DNA from: Carya illinoinensis
Lineage: Eukaryota > Streptophyta > Magnoliopsida > Fagales > Juglandaceae
Direction of reading: 5' to 3'
Length of the DNA stretch: 64,000 nt
Assembly: GCF_018687715.1 (NCBI RefSeq)
Contig: NC_056765.1
Span: 25,999,129 to 26,063,128, forward strand
Shown here: positions 34,874-46,827 of the stretch, piece by piece
Position numbering within the stretch: position 1 is the first letter of the stretch
Layout of the letters: each line of letters begins with the position of its first letter
The notes under the pieces: model-generated
The model's database searches: none
Seen by the model: the letters and a program-made list of their open reading frames with translations, nothing else
Told to the model about the DNA's origin: nothing
Made by a program: the position numbers and the translations under genes

Positions 34874-37800
34874 GAAACGTCAACCTATTAAGCTTCACGG
34901 TTTGTGCACTATTCGATTTGGGAGCGTCGTAGCCCTTTGTGTCTGCAGCGTTTGCATGGATTTTTAGTTTGCAAACCGAGCTATTACCTCAAAGGTTTGT
35001 AGTGAAAATTCCTTAAGGGAATACGATAGAGTGTATTCATTTAGTTAAGGATTGTCTTATGGAGCTAGAAAGAAGAGTACATTGAAGGCTGACTTGTTAG
35101 TATTCAATCAAATGGAGTTCGACTTAATCTTGAGGATGGATTGGCTATTCAAGCACTATGCTAAGATAGATTATCGGAAGCGAGAAGTTGTGTTTGAACC
35201 CCCAAGTGAAGACAAGATGATTTACGTAGGAGTGTCAGTTAAGGCCACCCCCCCAGTGATTTCGACTTTGCAAGTTAGGAAGTGCATTGAGAATGGTGCC
35301 TCAGCATTTCTATTAATGACTATGGAGAAAACAGTCGAGAGTGAAGAAATCCATGGGATACCAGTAATTGAAAACTTTCCTAAAGTTTTCACCAACGAGC
35401 TACCCGGATTGCCACCGGATAGAGAAATGGAATTTGAAATAGAGTTGGAACCTATGATAGCTCCGACACACAAGGCGTCATATCGTTTGGACCCCTCTGA
35501 TTTGAAAGAGTTCAAGGTGCAATTGGAGCAATTGTTAGAGAATCAATTATTTGTCCCAATTATTCACCTTGGGGAACACATGTGCTATTCTTAAAGAATA
35601 AAGATAATTCCATGAGGATGTGAATAGACCATAGAGAGCTAAACAATGTGACAATCAAGAACAAGTATCTGTTACCAAGGATCGACGATTTGTTGGATAA
35701 ACTGCAAGAAGCAGTAGTGTTTTCAAAGATCGATCTAGGATCGGGATATCATCAACTAAAAGTCAAGGAACAAAGTGTGTCGAAAACTACTTTTAAGACA
35801 AGTTATGGCCACTACGAGTTTTTGGTGCCTTTTTGGTTAACTGATGCTCTAGCAATATTCATGGAAATGATGAATAGAAGAATGTTCAAATCTGGATAGT
35901 TTTGTTATCGTATTCATTGATGACATCCTAATCTACTCAAAGAGCGAGGAAGAGCACAAAAATCATCTAAATATGCCTCTGGCTATACTTAAAGAGCAGA
36001 AGTTGTATGTCAAGCTCTATAAGTGAGTTCTAGGTCACATAGTTTCTAGTGAAGGAGTAGTAGTAGACCCCAACTAGATTGAAGTAGTAAAAAACTGGTA
36101 GAGACTGACCAGTATGCACAAAATCTGAAGTTTCTTAGGACTTATAGGTTATTACAGGAGGTTTGTGGAAGGGTTCTCTACTTTGTCTAGACCACTTATC
36201 GCCTTAACTAAGAAGAATATGAAGCTCATTTGGAGTGATAAGTGCGAGTCGAGTTTCCTCGAGTTGAAGAAAAGACTTATGACAACACCAGTATTTACAC
36301 TATCTTGAGCCTTTTGAAGCGTATAGCAATACATCTAAATAGGACTTGGATGTGTGCTAATACAAGAAGGGAAGGTAGTTGTTTATGCTTCACATCAATT
36401 AAATGATCACGAGATGAATTATCTTACTCTTGACTTGGAGTTAGCTGCAATGATTTTTACTCCTAAAATTTGGAGACACTATTTGTATGGTAAAAAGTGT
36501 GAATTTTTCACAGATCACAAAGCCTAAAGTACCTTTTTGAGCAAAAAAACTTAAGCATGAGGCAGAGGAGATGGTTGGAAATAATTAGTGACTATAATTG
36601 CAACGTCAAGTACTAACCTGGGAAGGCCAACATGCTTTAAGTCGTAAAAGCAGATCGGAAGATTCGTCTATTCCATCATCAGAAGTAAGTTCCCTCTTAT
36701 CCAGTATGAGAAAACTATTGATCAGGAATAGTAGTCAGGAAGTCGTTCTGACCGCAGTCCAAGAGTTCATTCCATTAGGTTGGGAAGAATTACAAAACCA
36801 TCAGAAGGAAGATAGCAAACTTGCCAAATTCATCAAAAAAGTCAAGAGATTGAAAGGAACGAAGGATAGTGTCAGAAGAGATGGACGTTTGTATTACAAT
36901 GACCCAAAAGTCATCCCAGCAAATCAGGAGCTAAAGGAGAGGGTGTTAATGGATGCTCATAACACTCCTTACGCAAACATCCTGGTAGTACGAAATTATA
37001 CCAGGATCTAAAGCAACATTTCTATTGGGAATGAATAAAGAAGGATGTGGCAGAATTTGTGAACAAGTGTTCTGTTTGCAGACTAGATAAAGTAGAACAT
37101 CAGAAATTGGCAAGTGAATTGAAATCACTGTCAATCCCAGAATGAAAGTGTGAAGATATCTTGATGGAGTTTGTAGTGGGTTTTTCAAGAATCTCAACTG
37201 AGAACAATACTATCTAGGTGATAGTTAACTGTTTGACAAAAAGTGTTCACTTCATACCTATCAAGAATACAGATTCTTTGGAGAGTTTGGCGAGGATTTA
37301 TGTATTAAAGATTATTAGATTGCACAGAGTACCTAAGATGATCGTGTTAGATAGAGACTCTAATTTTATGTCTCGATTCTGGTAGAGTTTGTAAAGTTTG
37401 ATCGACACTAGTTTGAAATTTAGTAGTGCCTACCATCTGCAAACAAACTGAAAAACAAAGTGGACGATTCATATGTTAGAAGACATGCTTAGAGCCTCTG
37501 TAATGGAGCACAAAGGAAATAGGGAGAAACAAATACCTCTGGTAGAGTTTACTTATAACAATAGCTTCCAGGCCACCATTCAGATAGCACCTTATGATGA
37601 GGCTTTATATGGCAGGAAGTGTATATCCTCGCTATATTGGGATGAATTAGGAGAAAGTAAGGTAATTTGACCAAAAATCCTACAAGAAACAAAGGACCAA
37701 GTCCACACAGTCAGAAAAATGATGAAAATGTCACAGAGTCAATAGAAGAGCTACGCTGAAATGGTAGACACACGACACTCAAAATCTCGTGCTAAAAAGT

Positions 37801-38335
37801 GTGAAGGTTTGAGTCCTCTTCAAGGCATAATATTGAGATTACTCATTGAATGAGCAATTCAATAAGAGACGCCTGATAACCGAATGAGGAATATAGAGTT
37901 TCAAGTTGGAGATTAGATTTATGTGAAAATATCTCCGATGAGGGGAGTAAGTAGATTCGGTGTCAAAGGCAAGTTAAGTCCAAGAAATGTAGAATCCTAT
38001 GAGATAGTGGAAAAAGTGGGAGAAGTTGCATACCGTCTAGAGTTACCAACTTAATTCCATGGAATGCAAAATGTATTCCACGTGTCCTCATTGAAAAAGA
38101 GTTTTGGGAATCAGACACCAACAGTAGTAAACCTCAATAGCATACGTCTACAATCCAACCTGATTTATGAGAAAAAAGCAAGTACAGATCATTGGTTAGA
38201 AGGAAAAAGAGTTACAGAACTTCAAGATTCCTATGGTCAAGGTACTTTGGCAAAATCATAATATCCAGGAAGTGACCTCGGAGAAAAAAGTTGATATACA
38301 AGCCAATTGCCACCAGTTGTTTGGAACCTAATTTA
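34874..38335 (+). pseudogene. gypsy-2 pol: protease, RT, RNase H, integrase, chromodomain, degenerate
   Basis: Pol of a Tekay/Del-like chromovirus, nearly full length but broken by many stops and shifts. Protease: CALFDLGAS (34,905-34,930), where DSG has become DLG, followed by a stop; then LILRMDWLFKHY (35,122-35,160). The block before RT is PKVFTNELPGLPPDREME (35,380-35,430). [22 protein letters not shown] (35,643-35,702), [18 protein letters not shown], and [18 protein letters not shown] at 35,903-35,955, with its catalytic box kept. RNase [21 protein letters not shown] (36,345-36,405) and FFTDHK. Integrase: zinc-binding and core regions (FVNKCSVCRLDK 37,059-37,095, KSVHFIPIKNTDS, LKFSSAYHLQTN 37,416-37,450, TYNNSFQ). 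The C-terminus is split by a plastid insertion at 37,757-37,873. A chromodomain (MVKVLWQNHNIQEV ... CHQLF) closes it at 38,150-38,335. Confidence 0.88.
37757..37873 (+). pseudogene. trnL-CAA: Plastid trnL-CAA fragment inserted in gypsy-2 integrase (NUPT)
   Basis: GAAATGGTAGACACACGACA, then TCAAAATCTCGTGCTAAA, then GAGTCCTCTTCAAGGCA, matches plastid tRNA-Leu(CAA) from the D arm to the 3' end as I know it. It continues into the plastid flank (ATAATATTGAG ... CATTGAATGAGCAATTCAAT). The 5' acceptor strand is missing and several stem positions are mutated (for example CACGACAC for CGCGAGAC), so it is not a working tRNA gene. The flanking gypsy frame (KSYA before, DNRMRNIEFQVGD after) is continuous if the segment is removed. 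Confidence 0.85.
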
Positions 38336-38588
38336 GTCTTGTTTTGTGTTGGTCTTGGCATAGTCAATATTTTATGATTCACTTATGTATGGGATTGTTT
38401 GTGTCAGATATTGTACTTCATATTGCTTGGATATCAAATAAAGTATATGTTTTCATTAATAGTTGTGGACCATCCTTAGTGTGTGCTATGTATTATTTTC
38501 TCCATTTTGATTATGTCTTTTGCAGTTCCATGGCACACATGTTAAAGACTGCTAGAAAATTGACCATTTTTGACAACTAGTGTGCGAA

Positions 38589-39113
38589 ATGAGAGAAGAA
38601 CATCACAGGAGGCTACTTGCTCAATTAGATAAGCATATAGCTGCCTATTGGCTGAAGATAGAGCACCAGTAGCACCATCGCACTCACGTAATGGATATAG
38701 ATAGGAATGGGGTAGGTTACAAGAGGAAGGCTTTGCCTCACGAAGAACATTACCCACCATTTCACCCGACTACTTGGATGGGTCAGGATAGCGTCAAGGA
38801 AGGAATGGCACAAAACAAAGCTAAATCTAGCCAAGCGGCAGAGGGGTGCACCGTATCCGCCAATCTTGAACCCACAACGTTAGGGTCATCTATGTCCTCT
38901 ACTCATCGAGGATGATTGCTCATGGAAGGTCACGTGCCTAAAAGCAATGATGAGGAGGTCGAGCAGCACCTTGGCCCAAGTCACTTTGGTAACATGGCAT
39001 ACGATCTAGATGATGATGCATTCTACTATTTTTCGTAGCATACTATGCTGATAGACATCGACTTAGCCCTGGCAACACCAACTAGCGACGATACGTCCAG
39101 TGACGAACAGTAG
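38589..39113 (+). pseudogene. Unrecognised extra ORF of gypsy-2 between integrase and 3' LTR
   Basis: One frame of 175 codons from ATG 38,589 (MREEHHRRLLAQLDKH) to TAG 39,111-39,113, interrupted by three stops (TAG after EHQ, TGA after HRG, TAG after YYFS). Each is one C-to-T change from a sense codon (CAG or CGA), as expected of a methylated, decaying copy, and there is no frameshift. The protein is hydrophilic with an acidic C-terminal third (NDEEVEQHLG, YDLDDDAF, SDDTSSDEQ). It has no membrane span or motif I know, so an env-like role is not supported. It is in sense orientation, about 250 bp after pol and just before the PPT. I do not recognise it. Confidence 0.5.
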
Positions 39114-39194
39114 GCTTAGTGAGCAACATCTTCTCCCTTGATTGGTATGGTTGTTTTTTAGTAAAGCGTAGATTTCAAGAACGAAATATTTTTT

Positions 39195-39207
39195 TAGGTG
39201 AGGAGGA
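39195..39207 (+). other. Polypurine tract of gypsy-2
   Basis: AGGTGAGGAGGA directly before the LTR start TGTAACAACCCGC at 39,208; fixes the 3' LTR boundary. Confidence 0.8.
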
Positions 39208-41790
39208 TGTAACAACCCGCTAGAAGTTTTCATGAATGAATCGAATCGCATAGGTTTTAGTCTGTCGGCATTAGCTTTGCTACTCACTGTGGCGCCAGTT
39301 TATGTGATTTTATGTACTTGAGGTACTTAGAAGTGTGAGAACGAGAAACGGTCTGCGCAATTAGTTTCTTATGAATATTTAAGATTTTATGGCGCAATAA
39401 TTTTCGATTTCTAAAATAATGCTTGATCGAAAACGTGTTTTGATTATTTTGAAGCACTTTAGAGTCGAATTTTGATAAAGCATTTACACTTTAAGGTTAG
39501 TATGAATATTTAAGATTTTACAATGCAAAGTTATTTTTCACTTTTTTGGAATGAATAGTAACCTCGTTGTTAGCACCTAGAGCAGTGTTTTCAAAATTAT
39601 AGTAATTAGGTTAGAGAAGTTTTATTTTGATACTTGGCAAGATCTTAGCCACACTTGGTAAATAGTATTAGACACTTGACACCAAGAGGAACAATGAGAT
39701 GGAAATATGAACAAAATCAAATTTTGTGATCATAACACTTAAGCCAAACACTATTCTATACAACCATACAATTTATGCCAAACCCTAAATGGTTTCCCCA
39801 AATCTCAAAATTTGCCTCGAAACCCTAAATGAACCCGGTTTTAGCTTAGTGCTTAATTAATTGATTAAATCACTTCCACATGCTATTAATTACTCAAATT
39901 CATGTTATTGTATCAATATTTATTCTTTTAAACATTGGTAATTTTATTAGACTAAGAAAAATTGGATTTCAGCTTAGTATCAACTCAAACCCCATTGAAG
40001 CCCTAAATGGAAGCACATTTGGTTAATGCCTACGAAATTGAGCCACTAAAGCAAGGCTTGTGGAGGAAGTTTCCCCCTACCACAACAGTCCTAACACTGC
40101 CCAAAGTAGGCCCAAATAGTGCATGATGGGAAGGCCAAGAACAACCTCACCACCACCATTCACAAAGAAGTTTCCTTGGGTGAAAACCATTCACTGTTTC
40201 CAAAGGTTTTGCCCATAGTTTTGGCTAACAACCCTATCATCTAAGTGTCATTCACACCCTTGATATCACCCTCTAGATGTGTATGAGGCGTTTAGTTCCT
40301 TTTCCTTTTCATTTAGTCACTTTCCAACTCTTTTCTTGGAGAGAAAACTAGAGAAGTTCTAAGGCAGATTTTATATATTACCTTGCTCGACTTTTCTTTT
40401 AAGCAGTTGTAAGTATTTTCTCTCAAATTATACTTCCAAAAATTTGTTCCTCTTCAAGTATTTATGTCGATCTTCATGGTCATTTGATGGGTCAAAAGTT
40501 AGTTTAATAATGAAGAGGTCATTCTGGCAATAAATTGGATAGTGTGTGTGATATTTTGATGATTTTGACCAAGTTATTGTCAAGCTATTGGTCTATTTTT
40601 TATGGAGTATATTTAATATCCTAATATATAAGATTAATGATGATTCGTTGCATTTTATAAGCTTTTGATAAAATTTTTACTTAGATCCAAAAAGTTGAAA
40701 CTGGAAGGTTGAAAACAGTTTCTGTTTTAAATAAATTTAAATCTTTTGTTGAGAAAGCATGCTCTAATGGCTTTAATCTTTTTATTTGATAATCTTAAGA
40801 ATTTTATTTACATGTTAGGATGTTATTTTAAAGATTCTTTGTGTTGGTTTTAAATATATGATATTTTATGCATGAAGGAGTACCATTCGGTCATGTATTT
40901 GAGGTTATCGGGTAGATTGATGTTTTGATTCGGTTTTTGCCATGTGATCTTGAGTTTGATTCTTGGATCTACTTTAGGACATGAATTTTAACCATATGAT
41001 GTTGTTGATTTGTGATTTATTCCTTATTATGTTTCAGATCAAAGGGGTGAACAAAATCAAACCATATAGGAATCAGTTTTGGTGGAAGTGTTAAGGATGA
41101 ACACTTCAAGATGGATTTTGTGACTTTTGTGGTTTTGGCTTGATTAATCAAAAGATTTTAGTTCTTAGGAGTATGTTATGAATACATTGGAAGTATGCTT
41201 TTAAACTTTTAGAGTTCTTAGAGTTGTTTTAAAAAGAGATAAACCTTGAGAATCAAGGGTTGTGCTTAAGTTTTAAAAACTTGAAGTTTTATATTAAAAA
41301 GATTTGTGATTTTTGTGAAGTAAGTTTTGTTGGCTTTTCTTGTATGTTATTTGATTATAAGATATGATTTTACATGTTGCAATATTTCAGTTTAAACATG
41401 AGAAATGAGATTTTTTATAGAATTGTAACAAAAATTAAGAGATTTGGCCTATGTATGTTATGGCCTTGTCATGGTCGATATAGTCGTCATGAGTTTTAAA
41501 TTTTTATAATTAGAGATCTGAATTCAAGACAAAATTTATATTTTGGTGTTATGGAGTTAGGATGTGAAATCCTTAAGTTAGGGATAAAATTGTCATTTTA
41601 CTCTAAGATTGTTTTTTTATGTTTCTAAAATGTTAGTGATGAGTTTCTGATGTCTAAAAATCTCTACTTACAATTTCTCATATTTCTCACATTTTCTTCT
41701 GTCACGCAATCATCACTTAAGTTAGTGTCTAACTTGCTATAAGGATATTGTATATGTATGGTGGTAAATGACCATCATCATGTTTATTAT
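39208..41790 (+). repeat. 3' LTR of gypsy-2 (copy B), truncated at its end
   Basis: Starts TGTAACAACCCGC after the PPT. It is non-coding and AT-rich. The last part (41,588-41,770) matches the beginning of the truncated 5' LTR at 30,412. It lacks the final GGGCTTCACA end, breaking off near 41,790 at the centre of an inverted repeat with copy C. Copy A (6,645-8,690) is a third member of the family. Confidence 0.85.
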
Positions 41791-41807
41791 ACTTATTGTA
41801 AACATGT

Positions 41808-41862
41808 CAAGAAATTGTGTAGTTTGAAGTTCAATAGTGCCTACCATCTACAAACATCACAT
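41808..41862 (+). pseudogene. Integrase scrap between the inverted LTRs B and C
   Basis: About 50 bp reads KLCSLKFNSAYHLQT. It matches the gypsy-2 integrase core at 37,400-37,450 (LKFSSAYHLQT), including the run TAGTGCCTACCATCT. It lies at the centre of the B/C inverted repeat with no other element sequence, so it is a captured or left-over piece. Confidence 0.75.
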
Positions 41863-41897
41863 TATAAACATGACGTTTATATTAATATGATGTTTAT

Positions 41898-44573
41898 AAT
41901 AACCATAATAAACATGGATGATGGTCTCTTTCTACCATACAAACACAAAATTTTTGCTTATAGCAAATAAGAGGCTAACTTATAGTGATCATTGCATGAT
42001 TGGTAAAAATGTGCAAAATATAAGAAACTTTAAGCAGAGATTTCTAAGCATTCAAAACTCATCACTAATAGTTTAAAAACTACTATCTTAGAATAAAATT
42101 ATCATTTTACCCCTTAACATGTGGAAAAATGACCATATTACCCCTAACTTAAAGATTTCATATCCTAACTCCAAAACTTACATTTCTTATGTAAATTTTA
42201 TCCGAAATCCTTATATCTAATTAGAAAATCTAAAAACACATCAAAACTATATCAACCATGACAAGGTTGAAACATACATAAGCCAAATCTCATGATTATT
42301 ATAGCAATTTTTTCAAACCTCGTTTCTCATACTTAAACCGAAATATTGCAACATGTAAAACCCTATCCTATGATCAAATAACATACAAGAAAAGCTAACA
42401 AAACTTACTTAACAAAATCACAAATCTTATCAATGCAAAACTTCATGTTTCTAACCTTAAGAACAACCCTTGACTCTCAAGGCTTTATCTATTTTAAAAG
42501 CACTCCAAGAACTTCAAAAGTTCAAAAAAAAAAAATACTTCCAATACATTCATAACATACTCATAAGAACTATTATGCTTTGAATCATCAAGTCAAAACC
42601 ACAAAAATCACAAAACTCCTTCTTAAAGCACTTGGCCTTAACACTTTCACCAAAACCGATTCCTATTTGGTTTGGTTTTGAGCAAACCCTTTGATTCAAA
42701 ATATAGCATGAAATAAATCACAAATCAACAACATCATATGGTTAGTATATCGTGTCCTAAAGTAGATTCAAGCATCAAATTCAAGATCAAATGGCAAAAA
42801 TTAAATCAAAACATCAATCTACCTGAAAACCCTCAAATATATGACCTAACCAAACATCATAAAAAAATATTAAAGCCATTGAAGCATGCTCTCTCGACAA
42901 AAGATTCAAGCTTATTCAAAATAGAAACGGTTTTCAACCTTCCAGTTTTCAACTTTTTAGATCTAAGTAAAACTTTCATCAAAAGCTTATAACATGCAAT
43001 GAATATTCATCAATCTTATATATTAGTATGTTAAATATACTCCATAAAAAAATCTGACCAATATCTTGGCAATAACTTGGTCAAATCATCAAAATATCAC
43101 ACATTGTCCAGTTTATCACTTAGAATGATAGCTTCATGCTTAAACCCACTTTTCACCCATCCAATGACCACAAAAATTAACACAAAACATACCAACAGAA
43201 ACTAAACTCAAATAAGAACAACTTTCTTGAAGGAGACTTCATGAGAAAATGCATTAATGTACTTCAACAAAGTTGAGCAAGGTAAGTAAGAAAATCGGCC
43301 TAAGAGCTTATCTAGTTTTCTCTCCAAGAAAAGGATTGGAAAGTGACCAAATAAAATGGGGAAGGATCATGAAGCCTCTTACTCATCTAAAGGGTGATAT
43401 GAAGGGTGTGAATGATGCTTAGAGTGATGGGGGTATCTACCAAAACCAGGGGTAAAACCATGAGCAATAGTGAATGGTTTCAACCAAGGAAGCTTCCTTT
43501 TGAAAGGTGGTGGTGAGACAGTGTTAGGATTACCATGGAAGGGGGAAACTTCCTCCACAAACCTTGTTTTGGTGGCTCAATTTCGTGAGCCTTAACCAAA
43601 TGGGCTTCCCATTTAGGGTCTCAAAAGGGTTTGGTTGAGGTTTGGTTGCTATTATATCCAAATCTAATTTTTCTTGGTCCAATAACATTACCAAAATATA
43701 AAATAATAAATAATGATATAATAATATGAATTTGAGTGTTTAATAACATATGTAGGTGATTTAATCAAATGATTCAACAATAAGCTAAAACGTGGTTCAT
43801 TTAGGGTTTGGAGCCAAACTTTTGGATTTGGGGAAAACCATTTAAAGTTTCAGTTTTTTCCAAGTTTTTGGGATTTCAATTGGATTTCAATTATTTGTGG
43901 TTTCACTAGGGTTGAAACCCTCTTTGGTTTGATACAAACTTGATGGTTGGATGGAATAATGTTTGGTGTAGGTGACATGAGCACAAAACTTGATTTCCTT
44001 CATATTTATTTCTCATTATTACTCTTGTTACTAAGTTTCCAATAATATTCTCCAAATGTGGCTAAGATCCTATTCAGTATCCAAATAAAACTTCTCTAAT
44101 CTAATTTAGACAACCTATACTATGATTTTAAAAACACTTCTCTACGTACTAACACCGAGGTTGCTATTCATTACAAAAAAGTGAAAAATAACTTTGGACT
44201 GAAAAATTTTAAATATTCATACTAATCTCAAAGTGCAAGTCGTTTATCGAGATTCGACTCCAAAATACCTCGAAATAATCAAAACGTGTTTTCAAATAAA
44301 CGTTATTCCGAAAATTGAAAATGTTTTTACTGCGGCATTAAATCTTAAATATTCATATGAAATTAATGGCACAGATTGTTTCTCATTCTTACACTTCTAA
44401 GTGGCTCAAATGAATAAAATCACACTTCTGATACCATCGTGAGTGATAACACTAACCATGCTAACAAATTAAAAACTATGCAATTGGGTTGATTCATGAA
44501 AACTTTCAGATTTTCACAAGATTCCAAAAGCCTAAAGAAATTCTTTCGTTGAATTTTTTGCGAGCTGTTACGC
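41898..44573 (-). repeat. LTR copy C, inverted relative to copy B
   Basis: Reverse-orientation copy of LTR B. Its start on the minus strand is near GTAACAGCTCGC (44,571-44,560), comparable to GTAACAACCCGC in B. Shared blocks include TTTCATATCCTAACTCC (42,147) and AACCATGACAAGGTTGAAAC (about 42,254). The region to its right lacks the PPT and extra-ORF sequence of gypsy-2 and looks like ordinary flank, so C is not simply a 3' LTR. Together B and C form a roughly 5.4 kb inverted repeat. Confidence 0.83.
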
Positions 44574-45645
44574 AGTCTATGAACTGCACCACATTAAATG
44601 CTACCCAACCATAAATCCCAATATTAATTGGAAAATACTAGTATACTGCCTGAGTTTGCCCCCTCATTTTGACTGCTCATGTATTTAAAAGTTTTTTATT
44701 TTTTTACTTAATGATTAAGGAGGTGAATATTAGTATATTGGTAAATTTTTTTTATTTTTTAAAAATATTTAAATATGTTAAAAAATGTAAAAAAAAAAAA
44801 AAACAAATTTGTGCTAGCAAGCACACCCAACAGTCAAAGCTAGGCCGCACGCTAGCACTACTTATATTAATTATAGGAATATTTTCGTAATGTATTAATA
44901 TATCTTCGTATTGTAGAAAGTGAGCTTCTACGGAGGCTGATGGTCAACTGATGGAATGCCCAATTGGTGAATTCTTTTTTTTCTTTTCTTTTTCTTAAAA
45001 CGTTAAGAAATACATGCATTCCTTTTTCTTTTTCTTTTTCTTTTCTCTTTTTTCTAAAACATTAACAAATCTATTTCTTAATGGTTAAGGAAAAAAAAAA
45101 AAGTAATGAAGACTGTAAACAATGACAAGGAAAGTATGGTCAAATGGTAGAAGATATGAAATGATAGAGGCCAAGGCGGAAAGTACATAATACTTTTAGG
45201 GAATGTAATCAAGTTGCACATAAGCTTGCAAGAATTTCTTTTTTCTTAGTTGAGGAACAGGTTGGATGGAGAGTTGTCCAAGAAGTTCAAAAAGTTGTTA
45301 CACAGGATAATTTGATTGTTTGTATACGATTAATTCATAAGTAACACAAATGAGAGTTTTTTCAAATTTAAAAAAATGATAATAATAATTAAAAATAAAA
45401 TAAAAGAAGAAGAAAGGGGGACAGGAATACACCGACCGGACATTCCATCGGTAGACCAATCAGTCTACCTACCTTTTTCCCTGTAGAAAATGTTTAGTTT
45501 GGGTTAAAAGAAATAATGATTTCAATTAGAGAGAAGCAGACATTTTGCCACACAAAGAAATGTGGACCTAAATCTTGAATTTTACTTGCATTTTCCATTT
45601 TACATATTTTACATTGGCCAGAATAGGAGGCGAAAAAAAAAAAGA
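44574..45645. other. Intergenic DNA between LTR copy C and the host gene; possible MITE
   Basis: No gene seen. 44,640-44,870 has more GC-rich ends around a T/A-rich core, resembling the MITE at 59,077-59,315 in layout, but I cannot define TIRs or a TSD. T/C-rich low-complexity stretches lie at 44,970-45,060. The 3' untranslated region of the sialyltransferase-like gene should occupy part of 45,400-45,645. Confidence 0.45.
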
Positions 45646-46827
45646 TCAATGGTATATTACCGTAGGAGGAATCTTGAATTTGCCGGAAATGAAGGGAATT
45701 TCCCACGGCTTCTCAATCACATCTCGATAGAAGGCATACTCTGCTTCATAGTCGTGCAATGCAAGCTCAACCTTCTGATTGGTATGATAGTGATGCGTAG
45801 CCGAAGCCGATTTCCCAAACCCAAAAATGCTGACTTTATCACATACTCCCAAAGCCAACATCACAGCCTGCATACCTGAAGAGTAATGAAAATTAGGACC
45901 ATCATGAACAGCTTCCCATTCCTTCAATGCCTTCCCCGTCTCCTCTGCAAATCTTTTCAACGAGTAATACTTTACAATCCTACCGCACAGAGCGTCAAAA
46001 CGCGGATCGGTGACGAGCAAAGGAGCCTTATGGGAGGAATTGCAGACGGTGTAGTCGAAGATATGCGCCGGTTGACAAATGTACATGACGATCGGTACCT
46101 TTAGCCCATATGGATGGCAGAAGCACCCTTGTCTCCTCACACAAAAATGCAAAATGTTACTATTTACAAACGAAACATTGGTTTTTGATCCCACATCGCG
46201 CTCAAAACCCTTGATTCTGGCGTTATTCAATCTTATCACAACCTCGTGACTATCAATCAGATCGCCATAATCACTTTTCAGCAAAATCCCACTGTTTCCC
46301 ACAACCGCACACGACGCGTACCGTCGGTCGGAACCCACTAAACCAATGTGCTTGTCAATCGGGTGTTTCATTTGTCTCGTCAGCTCCGTCATGATTTCCG
46401 GCTGGAAGAACGCTTTCTTTCGAGCCCATTCTTGCAATACTCGTCGGAAATCCAACATATAACGATGTAACTGTGACGGCTGCATTGTCCACGGCAGTCC
46501 ATCCCAGGACCTCGCTCTGACATCGTGGTGATTGAACCTTCGCCGAGCGAAGAAGGTCCTGTACCTTACCTGGTCAGTAAAGTTTCCATCCAACAAGCGC
46601 TCAATCTCTTGCTTTGCTCGTATTTCACCCATGTCCATCGCGGCATATTGGAGCAGCGTGGAGTTAAAGACAGGCGCTGGCGGCGGCGTCTGCCCGAACA
46701 TATTGATCAGGTCAAACTCGATAACGCCCGAGCCCACACTGTGGCGGATCATTGAGCGGAAGCTGATGGTGGCGGCGAAGACGAAGAGCAGAAGAATGCT
46801 GAAAAGAGGGCGGACCGACCGTTTCAT
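45646..46827 (-). CDS. Sialyltransferase-like protein, glycosyltransferase family 29
   Basis: Single-exon gene for a 393-residue GT29 protein, a Golgi type II membrane enzyme. Plant members resemble animal sialyltransferases, but plants make little or no sialic acid and the donor/acceptor is unsettled. The start is ATG 46,827 ([10 protein letters not shown]): the frame can be extended upstream only to a GTG before a stop. Residues 8-23 form a signal anchor ([16 protein letters not shown]). The large sialyl motif runs about 173-223 ([20 protein letters not shown] ... KTNVSFVN), the small motif 314-338 ([15 protein letters not shown] ... FGFG), motif III is HYHT (346-349), and the VS motif is HDYEAE (358-363). 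Possible N-glycosylation sites are NST55, NFT82, NVS217 and NSS263. It has no stop or shift and higher GC than its surroundings. It is the only intact host gene here. The Arabidopsis relatives I recall are SIA2 and MGP2; I do not claim orthology. Confidence 0.93.
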   Translation of the reverse strand: MKRSVRPLFSILLLFVFAATISFRSMIRHSVGSGVIEFDLINMFGQTPPPAPVFNSTLLQYAAMDMGEIRAKQEIERLLDGNFTDQVRYRTFFARRRFNHHDVRARSWDGLPWTMQPSQLHRYMLDFRRVLQEWARKKAFFQPEIMTELTRQMKHPIDKHIGLVGSDRRYASCAVVGNSGILLKSDYGDLIDSHEVVIRLNNARIKGFERDVGSKTNVSFVNSNILHFCVRRQGCFCHPYGLKVPIVMYICQPAHIFDYTVCNSSHKAPLLVTDPRFDALCGRIVKYYSLKRFAEETGKALKEWEAVHDGPNFHYSSGMQAVMLALGVCDKVSIFGFGKSASATHHYHTNQKVELALHDYEAEYAFYRDVIEKPWEIPFISGKFKIPPTVIYH

